The notes beneath the pieces were generated by a model, which was not told the DNA's origin, did not search any database, and saw nothing but the letters and a program-made list of their open reading frames with translations. The position numbers and the translations under genes were made by a program. A stretch of 31,035 bases of DNA from CAYXGZ01 sp964464755 (GTDB taxonomy: Bacteria; Planctomycetota; MHYJ01; JACPRB01): contig CAYXGZ010000043.1 of NCBI GenBank assembly GCA_964464755.1, positions 1-31,035 on the forward strand. The letters run 5' to 3'. Positions within the stretch are counted from its first letter, which is position 1, and every line of letters begins with the position of its first letter. Below are positions 1 to 6,992 of this stretch, in pieces.

Positions 1-219
1 GAAGCCGGCCCTCCTCAGGCCGAAGCCTATCGCGACGGTCCGGGCTCGCGTCTCGTCATGAGCGGGATGGGGACGGGCGACCTCGAGCTCCTCATCTCCA
101 ACAAGTCCGAAGAGGACCTCGTGAAGAACCTCGGCGGTGGAATGAAGATCGGCTTCGCGCTGATCGGCGGCTCGGTCGTCGTGGCCCTCGTCGGGATGGT
201 CGTCGCGTTCGTTCACTGA
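1..219 (+). CDS. C-terminal part of a small protein with a single membrane anchor
   Basis: The reading frame is open from the first base of the window to a TGA, so the 5' end lies outside; 72 residues are visible. An internal ATG at 58 could start a 53-residue protein, but no clear ribosome binding site precedes it. The visible part is a polar stretch (around ISNKSEEDLVKNLGGG) followed by one hydrophobic helix of about 22 residues and a two-residue tail (VH). This suggests a tail-anchored or bitopic membrane protein with its soluble part on the N-terminal side. It converges with the Pro/Arg-rich ORF on the other strand and overlaps its 3' end by 7 bp. The family is not recognised. Confidence 0.55.
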   Translation, partial: EAGPPQAEAYRDGPGSRLVMSGMGTGDLELLISNKSEEDLVKNLGGGMKIGFALIGGSVVVALVGMVVAFVH

Positions 220-620
220 CGACGGCGCGGCGGCAGCATGCGCGTTTCGTCGGAGAAATCGATCTCGATCGACTCCGGCACCTGTTCGATGACCTCGACG
301 TTGAACTTTCGCGGATCGATCCGCACGGTGCGCTCGGGCTCGTGCGGCTGAGGCGGCTGATGCGGCGGTTGCCGCGGCGGCTGGCGACGACGTGAAGCCG
401 GCGGCATGGGGGGAGCGCCGTCCTCCCGCCGAACGACGGTCTTCGCCTCCCACGGATCTTGCTCGACGCGACCGCCGCGACCGTGCGGGCGTGCCGGCGG
501 GCGCGAAGACCGACGAGGCGGCGACGGATGCTTTCCCGGTCGAAAGACCTCGGTCGGCGCTTCGTCGACGTACTCCGCGTCGGGAAGCGGAGGAGGGCCC
601 TCGTGGCGGATCGGCAGCAC
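213..620 (-). CDS. Pro/Arg-rich low-complexity protein, possibly the 3' remnant of a larger gene
   Basis: The 135-residue frame is rich in Pro, Arg, His and Gln, with a PPRQPPHQPPQP run in the middle and a less biased C-terminus (ERTVRIDPRKFNVEVIEQ, then acidic residues, then PPRRRQ). The only local start is a GTG at 620 with no ribosome binding site. The same frame stays open upstream into the end of the GspE-like gene and there encodes an alternating beta-strand-like stretch (GSIEIDIAIEITG). The GTG is therefore probably not a true start; the ORF more likely is the C-terminal end of a protein whose 5' part was lost at the GspE junction near 690. Function unknown. The stop overlaps the convergent gene by 7 bp. 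Confidence 0.45.
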   Translation of the reverse strand: MLPIRHEGPPPLPDAEYVDEAPTEVFRPGKHPSPPRRSSRPPARPHGRGGRVEQDPWEAKTVVRREDGAPPMPPASRRRQPPRQPPHQPPQPHEPERTVRIDPRKFNVEVIEQVPESIEIDFSDETRMLPPRRRQ

Positions 621-682
621 GGGGGTCTGCGTGCCGGTGATCTCGATCGCGATGTCGATCTCGATCGAGCCGGTGTCCGGGC

Positions 683-1657
683 TCAGCTGTCCGGTCGAGT
701 TGCGTCGCGCACGTACTCGAGCGACTTCTCGCGGAAGCCGACCTCGTCCACGCTCTTCTTCAGGCTGCCCTGGCCGAGGATGCGGATCACGATCTTCTCG
801 CCGTAGATGCCCGGCAGCGAGCTGACGCGGAAGTCCACGGCCGCGCCGTCGCCGAGCTGGATCTTGATGCGCCCGTCCTGCGGCAGGCGCCGCTCCGCGA
901 TGTTCAGGTGGCTCATGATCTTCAGGCGCGAGACGACGCTCGTGCGCGCCGAGACCGGCAGCTGCATCTGCAGGTGCATCACGCCGTCGATGCGGGTCCG
1001 CACCCGCAGGCCGTCCTCGGAGGGCTCGAGGTGGATGTCGCTCGCGCGAGTCTGGATCGCCTTGAGCAGGATCCCGTTCACGAGCTTGATGATCGGCGGC
1101 TCGTCGCCGCCCACCTGCAGGCCGACGGGCGCCTTGTCGTCCTCCTTCGCCGCGTCGAGCACCTTCACGTCGTCGAGGGCCGCGCCGAGCATCGAGTCGA
1201 GCTCGGAGATCGTCGCGACCGCGGTCGGCGCGGGCTTGCCGGAGTAGACCTTCTTCCAGGCCTCGGCGATCGCCTTGGGCCCGCCCGCGGCGGCCTTCAC
1301 GGTCTTGCCAGAGCGGAACGAGAGCTGCTCGAGCTCGCCGTCGTCCGCGGGATTGGCCATCGCGACGTGCAGCACCGCGCCGGCGACCTTGAGCGGGACC
1401 GCATGGATCTTGCGGGCCAGGGGTTCCGGCAGGAGCTTCGCGAGCTCCGCGGTGGGCGCGAGCGTGCCGAAGTCGGCGACCGGCGCACCGGAGGCCTTCG
1501 CCAGCGCCTCGGCGTACTTCCCGTCGGCCAGCGCCCCGGTCTCGACGAGCGCGAGGGCGAGGTGCATCGGGCCCTTGCGGGCCGCGTCCTCGGCGGCCGC
1601 GAGCTGCTCGGGCGTCGCGAGGTTGTGCTTCCGGACCACGTCGGCCAGCTTGGGCAT
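683..1657 (-). pseudogene. GspE/PilB-type secretion ATPase, truncated before the nucleotide-binding core
   Basis: Residues 1-140 look like the MshEN/T2SSE N-terminal domain. Residues about 186-295 are the N2 subdomain of the secretion ATPase, with ASDIHLEP (205-212), RLPQDGRI (257-264) and GEKIVIRIL (286-294). The frame then ends in TGA after VRDATRPDS, where family members run into the Walker A motif (GPTGSGKT). Walker A, Asp box, Walker B and His box are all absent; the protein is 324 residues against roughly 560 in the family. Intact members power type II secretion or type IV pilus assembly at the inner membrane; this one cannot bind ATP in the usual way. The start has a good AGGA ribosome binding site and lies 13 bp downstream of the HEAT-repeat gene, so the two probably share a transcript. 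The break could be a real deletion fusion or an assembly misjoin. Confidence 0.85.
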
Positions 1658-1670
1658 CGTTCCTCCGGGG

Positions 1671-3659
1671 TTACCGCTTGGTCTTCTTCTTCACGGGGGC
1701 GGCCACGTTGCGGCCGCGCCGGGCGTTGCGGGTGGCGATCTGGCCGCGGGCCTCGTCGATCTTCTCCTCGCGGCGCTTGCGCCGGAGGATCGCGAGCATG
1801 CCCTGGCGGTCGCCGATGCGCTTCAGGGCCTCCGCGGCGGGCGCCTTGAGCAGGCGGTTGCCGAGCAGCGCGGTCAGCGGCTTCACGGCGCGCTCGACCT
1901 TCGCCTCGCCGAGGGCCTCGATGGCGACGCGGCGAACGTTGAAGTCGGCGGCCTGGATGCACTCGAGCAGGCGGTCCACGACCTCCTCGGAGGACGTGAA
2001 GCCGCGCAGGCCGAAGACCGCGGCGAGCTGCACGGTGACGGCGTCGTCGGAGACGGCGCGGATCAGCGCGGGGATGGCCCTCGCGTCGCCGGAGGTGCCG
2101 AGCCGCTCCGCCGCGTAGCAGCGGACCGGGGGGCGGCGGTGCGACATCCAGCCGAGGAAGCGCTCGACGGTCAGCTGCGCGGCGAAGGACTCGAGGAGCT
2201 TGCGGGCGCGCTTGGGCAGGTCGCCGTGGCCCTCCTCGGCCAGGCGGACCAGGGGTTCGAGCGCGCGCTCGTCGCCGCGCTCGCCGAGGTGCAGGGCGAC
2301 GTGCTTGAGGACGACGGGGTCGTCGCTGCCGGCGAGCGAGGCGAGGGCGTCGCGGGCGTCGAGCTCGACGAGGGCCTCGGCGCAGGCGCGGCGGAGGCCG
2401 GCGCCCTTGGAGGCGGCGCCGCGGGCGAGGGCGGGGAGCGCGGCCGGGCCGGCCTTGGCGGCGCGGCGCGCGAGCTGCTCGCGCTGCGAGTCGGTCCACG
2501 AGCCGCCGTCGAGCGAGGCGGCGAAGAGGGCGACGAGCCCGTCGCCGGGGACGAGGTCGGCGCGGCCCTTGGCGAGGAGGGCGCGGGTGGCGGGTTCGCG
2601 CACGGCGGCGTCGGGGTCGGCGGCGCCCTGCTCGAGGGCGGCGTCGCCCCAGGGCTCCGCGGCGGCGCGGTCGACGAGGCGGCGCCGGACCTCGAGGTGG
2701 AGGCCGGGCCAGCGGGCGATGAGGCCGGCGAAGTAGTCGGCGGTGCCGATCGCGAAGAGAGCCTCGAGGACGGAGGCGCCGTGGGGGCCGCGGAGGACGG
2801 GCTCGAGGGCGGCGCGGCCGTCGTCGCCGCGGCCCGAGACGGTCTCGACGAGCACGGCGTCGGCGAGGGGGCCGTGGCGGCCGAGGAGCCCGGCGAGCTC
2901 GGTGGTGGGGGCGGGCGCGAACCAGGCGGCGAGGAGGGCGCGGGCGTGCTCGCCGCGGGCGCGGGGGAGGCGGCCGAGGACGTCGACGATGGCGGGGGCG
3001 CCGAGGCGGAGCGACTCGAGGCGCTGGCGGGCGTGGCGCTGGACCTCGCGGTCGGCGTCGTCGGCGGCGGGCAGCAGGAGCTCGAGGGCGGGGGCGTCGG
3101 GGGCGGTGGCGGCGATGCGGGCGGCGGCGGCGCGGACGGTCGGGTGCTCGTCCTTGAGGGCGGCGGCGACGGCGTCGCGGGCCTTGTCGAAGCCGGCGGT
3201 GGCGAGGGCCTCGAGGGCGGAGCGGCGGATCCAGGGGTCCTTGGCGGCGAGGAGGGTGCGGAGGACGGCGTCGCGCTCGGGGCCGCTGCGGGCGGAGAGG
3301 GCGACGAGGGCGCCGCGGCGGAGCTCGGGGTCGGCGTGTCCCGCGGCGGCGGCGAGGCGGGCGAGCGAGGCGTCGTCGTCGGCCTCGGCGATGGAGCGGA
3401 GAGCCTCGGCGCGGAGGGCGGGGTCGGGGTCGGCGAGGGCGGCGGCGAGGGCGTCCCAGGCGCGGGGGGTGCGGAGGGCGCCGAGGGAGGCGACGGCGGC
3501 GGCGCGGCTGCGGGCGGAGAGGGAGCGGAGGCCGGCCTTGAGGGCGTCGGCGACCTGCCCGTGGGGGACGCCGGCGGCGAGGAGGCGGCGGGCGAGGTCC
3601 TTGACCTCGGCGGGCCGGCTCTCGAGGGCGAGCTTGAGGTCCTGGAGGCTCTCGGGCAT
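1671..3659 (-). CDS. HEAT-repeat protein
   Basis: This 662-residue, Ala/Leu/Arg-rich protein is built almost wholly of two-helix repeats of about 30 residues. Repeat signatures include DPDPALRAEALRSIAEADDD near residue 80, DPWIRRSALEALA, EHPTVRAAAARIA and, near the end, DFNVRRVAIEALGEA. These match HEAT / PBS-lyase-HEAT (HEAT_2) repeats. The C-terminus is very basic (NARRGRNVAAPVKKKTKR). There is no signal peptide or membrane segment, so it is likely a cytoplasmic protein-binding scaffold. It is the first gene of a pair with the GspE-like ORF, which may hint at a role near the secretion machinery, but this is inference. The start is an ATG nine bases after a TATACT -10 element, with no ribosome binding site, so the message is probably leaderless. 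Confidence 0.88.
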   Translation of the reverse strand: MPESLQDLKLALESRPAEVKDLARRLLAAGVPHGQVADALKAGLRSLSARSRAAAVASLGALRTPRAWDALAAALADPDPALRAEALRSIAEADDDASLARLAAAAGHADPELRRGALVALSARSGPERDAVLRTLLAAKDPWIRRSALEALATAGFDKARDAVAAALKDEHPTVRAAAARIAATAPDAPALELLLPAADDADREVQRHARQRLESLRLGAPAIVDVLGRLPRARGEHARALLAAWFAPAPTTELAGLLGRHGPLADAVLVETVSGRGDDGRAALEPVLRGPHGASVLEALFAIGTADYFAGLIARWPGLHLEVRRRLVDRAAAEPWGDAALEQGAADPDAAVREPATRALLAKGRADLVPGDGLVALFAASLDGGSWTDSQREQLARRAAKAGPAALPALARGAASKGAGLRRACAEALVELDARDALASLAGSDDPVVLKHVALHLGERGDERALEPLVRLAEEGHGDLPKRARKLLESFAAQLTVERFLGWMSHRRPPVRCYAAERLGTSGDARAIPALIRAVSDDAVTVQLAAVFGLRGFTSSEEVVDRLLECIQAADFNVRRVAIEALGEAKVERAVKPLTALLGNRLLKAPAAEALKRIGDRQGMLAILRRKRREEKIDEARGQIATRNARRGRNVAAPVKKKTKR

Positions 3660-3716
3660 CAGGTACGAAGTATAGCCGGAGGGGCGGGACGGTGGGTTCG
3701 GGCGGACTCGAACCGG
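3636..3716 (-). repeat. 81-bp direct repeat, copy A (HEAT promoter and start region)
   Basis: It covers the first eight codons of the HEAT gene, the ATG, the TATACT -10 element and a hairpin with stem GGTTCG/CGAACC (3697-3702 and 3711-3716 on the plus strand). It aligns without gaps to 4607-4687 with 7 mismatches in 81 positions. The hairpin part read on the minus strand (GGTTCGAGTCC) also resembles a tRNA T-arm. Confidence 0.85.
3669..3674 (-). promoter_or_regulatory. -10 element of the HEAT-repeat gene (leaderless)
   Basis: TATACT lies 9 nt before the ATG at 3659. Transcription should start at or within a base or two of the start codon. No convincing -35 is seen. Confidence 0.6.
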
Positions 3717-3773
3717 CTGACGAACTTCGCTCTCGTTCCCGCCACGAGGGGCATTCCGTCCCGACGCCTCGTT

Positions 3774-4583
3774 CTACTTCGAAGGGATCTTCCGGCCAGG
3801 CGACGGAATGCGCCAATTCGCCAGGGCGGCAAGGTCACGCCCGAATCTCCCCGGGACGATCCCCTTGCTGATGTCGAAGTAGTTCGAGTGCCGGTGCTGC
3901 AGCATCCTCACCGAGGCTCGAGGAAGCCGCCGGCGGATCGAGGCGGCCAGAACGTCCAGCCACTCGCCGTCCACGTTCCCGGAGTCGGCCCTGGGATCGA
4001 TCATGCAGGCGAACCGGTCGCCCGCGATCGTGCTGAGCAGCACTTCTCGCGTGATGACGTGGGCCTTCCCCCCGAAGCGGCGCGTTTCGAACCTCCGCAG
4101 GGAGGCATACTCGAGCTTCCACGTCCTCCCCGCGACCGCCAGACCCGCAAGGGCCATGCGCAAGTGGGAGCGGGGCGACATCCACTGGAAGGGGCCGGAT
4201 GGAATCGGGACGGAAGCGCTGACTCGAACGACGCCTCGCCTCGGGGCCCGGGCCAGGAGATCCGGCTCCTCGAGCCTGGACGCCCCCACGACCGTTGGAC
4301 CGCCGTAGCGCGGAGGGTGGATCCCGGGACAGGCGAGGACGAGCGCCTTCCAGAGCGCCTCCCGTGCACGGCCATACCGCCATCTCCCGCGGGTGCTGAA
4401 CTGCACAACCGACATCCCCGGGTTCCCGGGAGTCCGGCGGATCAGGGCGAACTCCACGACGGGCGCGCGACCGAGTGGGGTGGTCAGGAAGTGATCTCGT
4501 CTCAGGTGGAGACTGGCCGGCCACCAACCGGCCGCGTACGCGCGCCGGGCAAGGGTCGCCCTGAGGGCTTGCGCCATGGTCAT
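3774..4583 (-). CDS. Hypothetical protein, 269 residues
   Basis: Not recognised. The chosen start is ATG at 4583 (MTMAQALRATLARR), which has GGAG eight bases upstream and overlaps by ATGA the stop codon of a 16-codon leader ORF. A longer frame runs to 4853 but crosses the duplicated promoter repeat and is unlikely. The protein is basic, Arg/Pro-rich, with no signal peptide or membrane helix. It has conserved-looking stretches such as VVEFALIRRTP, SVVQFSTRGRWRYGRAR, GKAHVITREVLLSTIAGDRF and HRHSNYFDISKGIVPGRFG, so it appears folded and not random. It is the first of four unrecognised genes in a repeat-bounded island. Confidence 0.65.
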   Translation of the reverse strand: MTMAQALRATLARRAYAAGWWPASLHLRRDHFLTTPLGRAPVVEFALIRRTPGNPGMSVVQFSTRGRWRYGRAREALWKALVLACPGIHPPRYGGPTVVGASRLEEPDLLARAPRRGVVRVSASVPIPSGPFQWMSPRSHLRMALAGLAVAGRTWKLEYASLRRFETRRFGGKAHVITREVLLSTIAGDRFACMIDPRADSGNVDGEWLDVLAASIRRRLPRASVRMLQHRHSNYFDISKGIVPGRFGRDLAALANWRIPSPGRKIPSK

Positions 4584-4630
4584 CGGGACTGCTCCACGCG
4601 GCAGGCGAGGCCCTGGAGGGACTCGGGCAT
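4580..4630 (-). CDS. 16-residue leader ORF made by duplication of the HEAT gene start
   Basis: The duplicated promoter carries its own ATG (4630). Translation gives MPESLQGLACRVEQSR and stop; the first six residues are identical to the HEAT protein. The TGA overlaps the ATG of the 269-residue gene as ATGA, the usual geometry for translational coupling. It probably works as a coupling or leader ORF and not as a functional peptide. No ribosome binding site precedes it, but a TATACT lies 9 nt upstream, so it could be read leaderless. Confidence 0.45.
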   Translation of the reverse strand: MPESLQGLACRVEQSR

Positions 4631-4687
4631 CAGGAAGGGAGTATAGCCGGAGGGGCGGGAGGGTGGGTTCGGGCGGACTCGAACCGG
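4607..4687 (-). repeat. 81-bp direct repeat, copy B
   Basis: It is a gapless match to 3636-3716 with 7 mismatches. It keeps the ATG and first codons of the HEAT gene, the TATACT -10 element and the GGTTCG/CGAACC hairpin (8-nt loop GGCGGACT). A weaker, hairpin-less look-alike of the tRNA-like part lies at 4754-4775. Confidence 0.85.
4640..4645 (-). promoter_or_regulatory. -10 element in repeat copy B
   Basis: TATACT lies 9 nt before the leader ATG at 4630, the same spacing as at the HEAT gene. It likely drives the leader ORF and the 269-residue gene. Confidence 0.5.
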
Positions 4688-4888
4688 GAAGAGCGGAGCG
4701 AGCCCGCTCGGCCCAGTGTCTCGTTGCGCCATTCAACCTCTGGGCTCCGGACTGCGGTTCCCCGGACTCGAATGGTTGGTACAGGGGAACGGCACGACTA
4801 GTGTGGAGTGGGGTAGAGTCCAATAGTGAATGGGACCAACCGGCCGACGCCACCCACTCTCGCGCAATCGGGCCTGGGGGTACTCCAC

Positions 4889-5812
4889 GTGAGGACCGCG
4901 CTGGCCCTCTCGATCGGGATCCTCGTGGCGTCGTGCTCGGGCGCCCCGGGAGCGAAGACCGCGGAGGCCGTCGTGGATCTGGCCCGGGTGATCCAACAGG
5001 ATGGGCTCCCCGGCCTCGAGCGGGTGTTCGCCGAGCTGCACATCCAGGGGCCGCTCCCCTTCGCGAGCGAGCCGCTGGCCGCCCAGCTCCTTTTCGATGA
5101 CCCCGGGCCCGGGCGAGCGAGCTTCGCCATCCTGGTTGTTCAGGACTTCTCCTACGCCGAGTCGATCTTCTTCGCGAAGAGCCGGGAGGGCTGGCGCGCC
5201 GTGGGACGCCAGGAGGCTCGCTGGGGCCGCCGCCCGAGGATCCTGGCCACTCGCGGGGGCCGAATGGTCTGCACCATTCCCTGCGTCGGCGGGGGCACCG
5301 GGCTCCAGGACGAGGGAGAGTGGTGGTTCCTCGTCTCGGAGTCGGGAGCGCACCCGCTACAGAGGATCTGGGAATCCGGTTACGACATGGAGGAGGCCGA
5401 CGAAGCGAGTTACGCGTCCAAGATCCTCGGGCTCCAGATCCAGGGTCGAAGCGTGCGGGAACGCCGCCGCGTGACGTGGGACCTCAGGAGCGGGGAGCTC
5501 GAAGGGGCCGAAGCGGAGTCCTGCGCGATCACCCTTGGCGTTGACGTGGAGTTGGTGGTCGATCTTGTCGCCGGCGAATTGAAGCTGGAATGCGCCGACC
5601 TGCAGGATGACTGGAACCGGCTCGCGGATTTCCAGAAGGGCGACGCCCACTTCGCCTGCGCCAAGGCGCCGGACCAGGTGCTCCGCTACGCGCTCCGGGC
5701 CGGCTCGAGAGGGCGCGACCGGTTCATCCGGGACTGCATCAAGCAGTGTGATGATCCCCTCCTCGCGGCCAACTTGGAGGAGATCCTGCGCGGCGGGCCC
5801 TCCGTAAAGTAG
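4889..5812 (+). CDS. Hypothetical lipoprotein, 307 residues
   Basis: Not recognised. The GTG at 4889 is preferred because it puts a clean lipoprotein signal at the N-terminus (RTALALSIGILVASC, lipobox LVASC) and has GGGGG eight bases upstream. An in-frame GTG at 4826 would add 21 polar residues before the signal. The mature protein is acidic in its second half and contains several Cys (for example RMVCTIPCVGGG and DCIKQCDD). No enzyme motif is visible. It is probably anchored to the periplasmic face of the inner or outer membrane. It diverges from the 269-residue gene across a repeat copy, and converges on the next gene at a hairpin. Confidence 0.7.
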   Translation: MRTALALSIGILVASCSGAPGAKTAEAVVDLARVIQQDGLPGLERVFAELHIQGPLPFASEPLAAQLLFDDPGPGRASFAILVVQDFSYAESIFFAKSREGWRAVGRQEARWGRRPRILATRGGRMVCTIPCVGGGTGLQDEGEWWFLVSESGAHPLQRIWESGYDMEEADEASYASKILGLQIQGRSVRERRRVTWDLRSGELEGAEAESCAITLGVDVELVVDLVAGELKLECADLQDDWNRLADFQKGDAHFACAKAPDQVLRYALRAGSRGRDRFIRDCIKQCDDPLLAANLEEILRGGPSVK

Positions 5813-5821
5813 CCCTTCGGA

Positions 5822-5841
5822 ATCGAGGCTCCCGCCTCGAT
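5822..5841. terminator. Hairpin between convergent genes
   Basis: A perfect 8-bp stem ATCGAGGC/GCCTCGAT with a 4-nt loop TCCC sits in the 34-bp gap between two convergent stop codons (5812 and 5847). There is no U-tract. Its position suggests a bidirectional transcript end. Confidence 0.5.
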
Positions 5842-5846
5842 GCGGA

Positions 5847-6263
5847 TCAGCGGCCCCCGGCTTTCTTCGCGCCGACAGCCTGCAGGTATCGGTCGATGGC
5901 TACGCAGAGCGTCACGTCGTGCAGGACCTTGAACCGCTCCCCCCGCTCCATGGCCTCCTTCAGGTCCTGGACCGCGCGGACGGCCTCACAGGTCCGGCTC
6001 CGGGCCAGGCAATAGACCAGGCCGATCGCTTCCAGCTCGGAGGTCGTCGAGTCGAGGCGCTCGATGACGGCCGGAGCGAAGGCGGGGAGCCTGTCGATCA
6101 CGGCCTGGTGCTGGTCCGTGTGGATGATGCCCGCGTAGGGGCCGACCTTGACCGTTTCATCCAACCGGGTGGCCGCGGCCATCCGGTCCAGGAGGTGCTC
6201 GTTGCTCGCGCAACCCAGGAGCAGCGCGGGCAGCATCAGCAACCGGCCTCGCCGTGGACTCAT
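5847..6263 (-). CDS. Hypothetical small lipoprotein, 138 residues
   Basis: Not recognised. The start at 6263 (MSPRRGRLLMLPALLLGC) has an AGGAG ribosome binding site and gives a basic n-region, a short hydrophobic core and lipobox LLLGC. A longer frame up to 6332 lacks a signal-like N-terminus. The mature part looks all-helical, with acidic/basic helices such as DRLPAFAPAVIERLDSTTSE and RAVQDLKEAMERGERFKVL, which recalls HEAT/armadillo-type helical pairs, but no family can be named. It lies in the same orientation as the next lipoprotein gene upstream (start at 6785), with a 75-bp gap. Confidence 0.7.
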   Translation of the reverse strand: MSPRRGRLLMLPALLLGCASNEHLLDRMAAATRLDETVKVGPYAGIIHTDQHQAVIDRLPAFAPAVIERLDSTTSELEAIGLVYCLARSRTCEAVRAVQDLKEAMERGERFKVLHDVTLCVAIDRYLQAVGAKKAGGR

Positions 6264-6338
6264 GCGCGCTCCTGATCGGCGAACGGTGAATCGACGAGCC
6301 GGCTGCGGCACGGACGACGTTCGATCGATCATCCGGAC

Positions 6339-6785
6339 CTACTCCCGGCTCAGGCAATCCGGGACTCCCATGACGTAATGCCTCCGGATCAAGAAGTCAC
6401 CGACCATTTCCATGGCGGGACTCGGCTCGACCGTGCAGGTGTAGTTGTCCAGATCCTTCCCGAACACCACCAGCTCGACGCTGGAGTCCAGGTACGCCCG
6501 CAAGGCCGTGCTGCAAGCCAGCCAGCGCACCCAGTAATAGAACGGACACATGACGACGGAGTCCTCCATGAAATCCTCGCGCACCCGGTAGGACTCGAGC
6601 TTCGGCCTCTTCTCGCCCTTGAAGATGTCCACGGCGATCGGATGGCCGGTCCCGTTGGTGATGCAGAGGTACTCCGCCGTCCGATTGAAGGTGATCAAGC
6701 TGGGCCTGCACTCGACGCTTGGAAGGGCACAGCCCCCGGCCAAGAGACCGACGCCAGCCGCCACGACCCAGCTGAAGCGACCCAT
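6339..6785 (-). CDS. Hypothetical small lipoprotein, 148 residues
   Basis: Not recognised. The start at 6785 (MGRFSWVVAAGVGLLAGGC) has a GGAG about 11 bases upstream and a lipobox LAGGC. The mature protein is Cys-rich for its size (VEC, YLCITNG, VMCPFYYW, LACSTAL, YTCTVE, PDC) and predicted mostly beta, so disulfides in the periplasm are plausible. Upstream lie about 140 bp of spacer and a decayed third copy of the island repeat. No function is assigned. Confidence 0.68.
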   Translation of the reverse strand: MGRFSWVVAAGVGLLAGGCALPSVECRPSLITFNRTAEYLCITNGTGHPIAVDIFKGEKRPKLESYRVREDFMEDSVVMCPFYYWVRWLACSTALRAYLDSSVELVVFGKDLDNYTCTVEPSPAMEMVGDFLIRRHYVMGVPDCLSRE

Positions 6786-6925
6786 CACTTTGCGTGCTCC
6801 GGACGGGAACGATCCCCGCCCGAGTCGATGGTCCCGGCCGTACATCGGGGATCCTACGTCCTGACGCAGCAGTTCGCCCTGCCCCTTCCCGATTCCCGTA
6901 CGCCGTGTCCTTGAGGCGGCGGGCC

Positions 6926-6975
6926 CCAGGAAGGAAGCATGGCCGGAGCGTGCGTTCGGCCAGACTCGAACGGGG
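6926..6975 (-). repeat. Decayed third copy of the island repeat
   Basis: It aligns to the outer part of copies A and B but lacks about five bases and has lost both the -10 (CATGCT) and the ATG (GGGG). The hairpin is kept, with stem CGTTCG/CGAACG and loop GCCAGACT: the end pair changed from G-C to C-G on both sides, so pairing is preserved. Confidence 0.55.
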
Positions 6976-6992
6976 GGAACCCCGAGGATCGA

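Noticed and set aside
3690..3790. A complete tRNA gene suggested by the T-arm-like sequence
   Set aside because: No matching 5' acceptor strand, no proper D-arm or anticodon arm could be folded upstream in any copy; only a 3'-end-like piece is present.
1275..4646. A 1123-codon open frame on the plus strand
   Set aside because: It lies antisense to the GspE-like and HEAT genes, has extreme Gly/Ala/Glu composition and arises from GC-rich third positions of the real genes.
4826..4888. Longer start for the 307-residue lipoprotein
   Set aside because: It would put 21 polar residues before the lipoprotein signal; GTG at 4889 has a better ribosome binding site and signal geometry.
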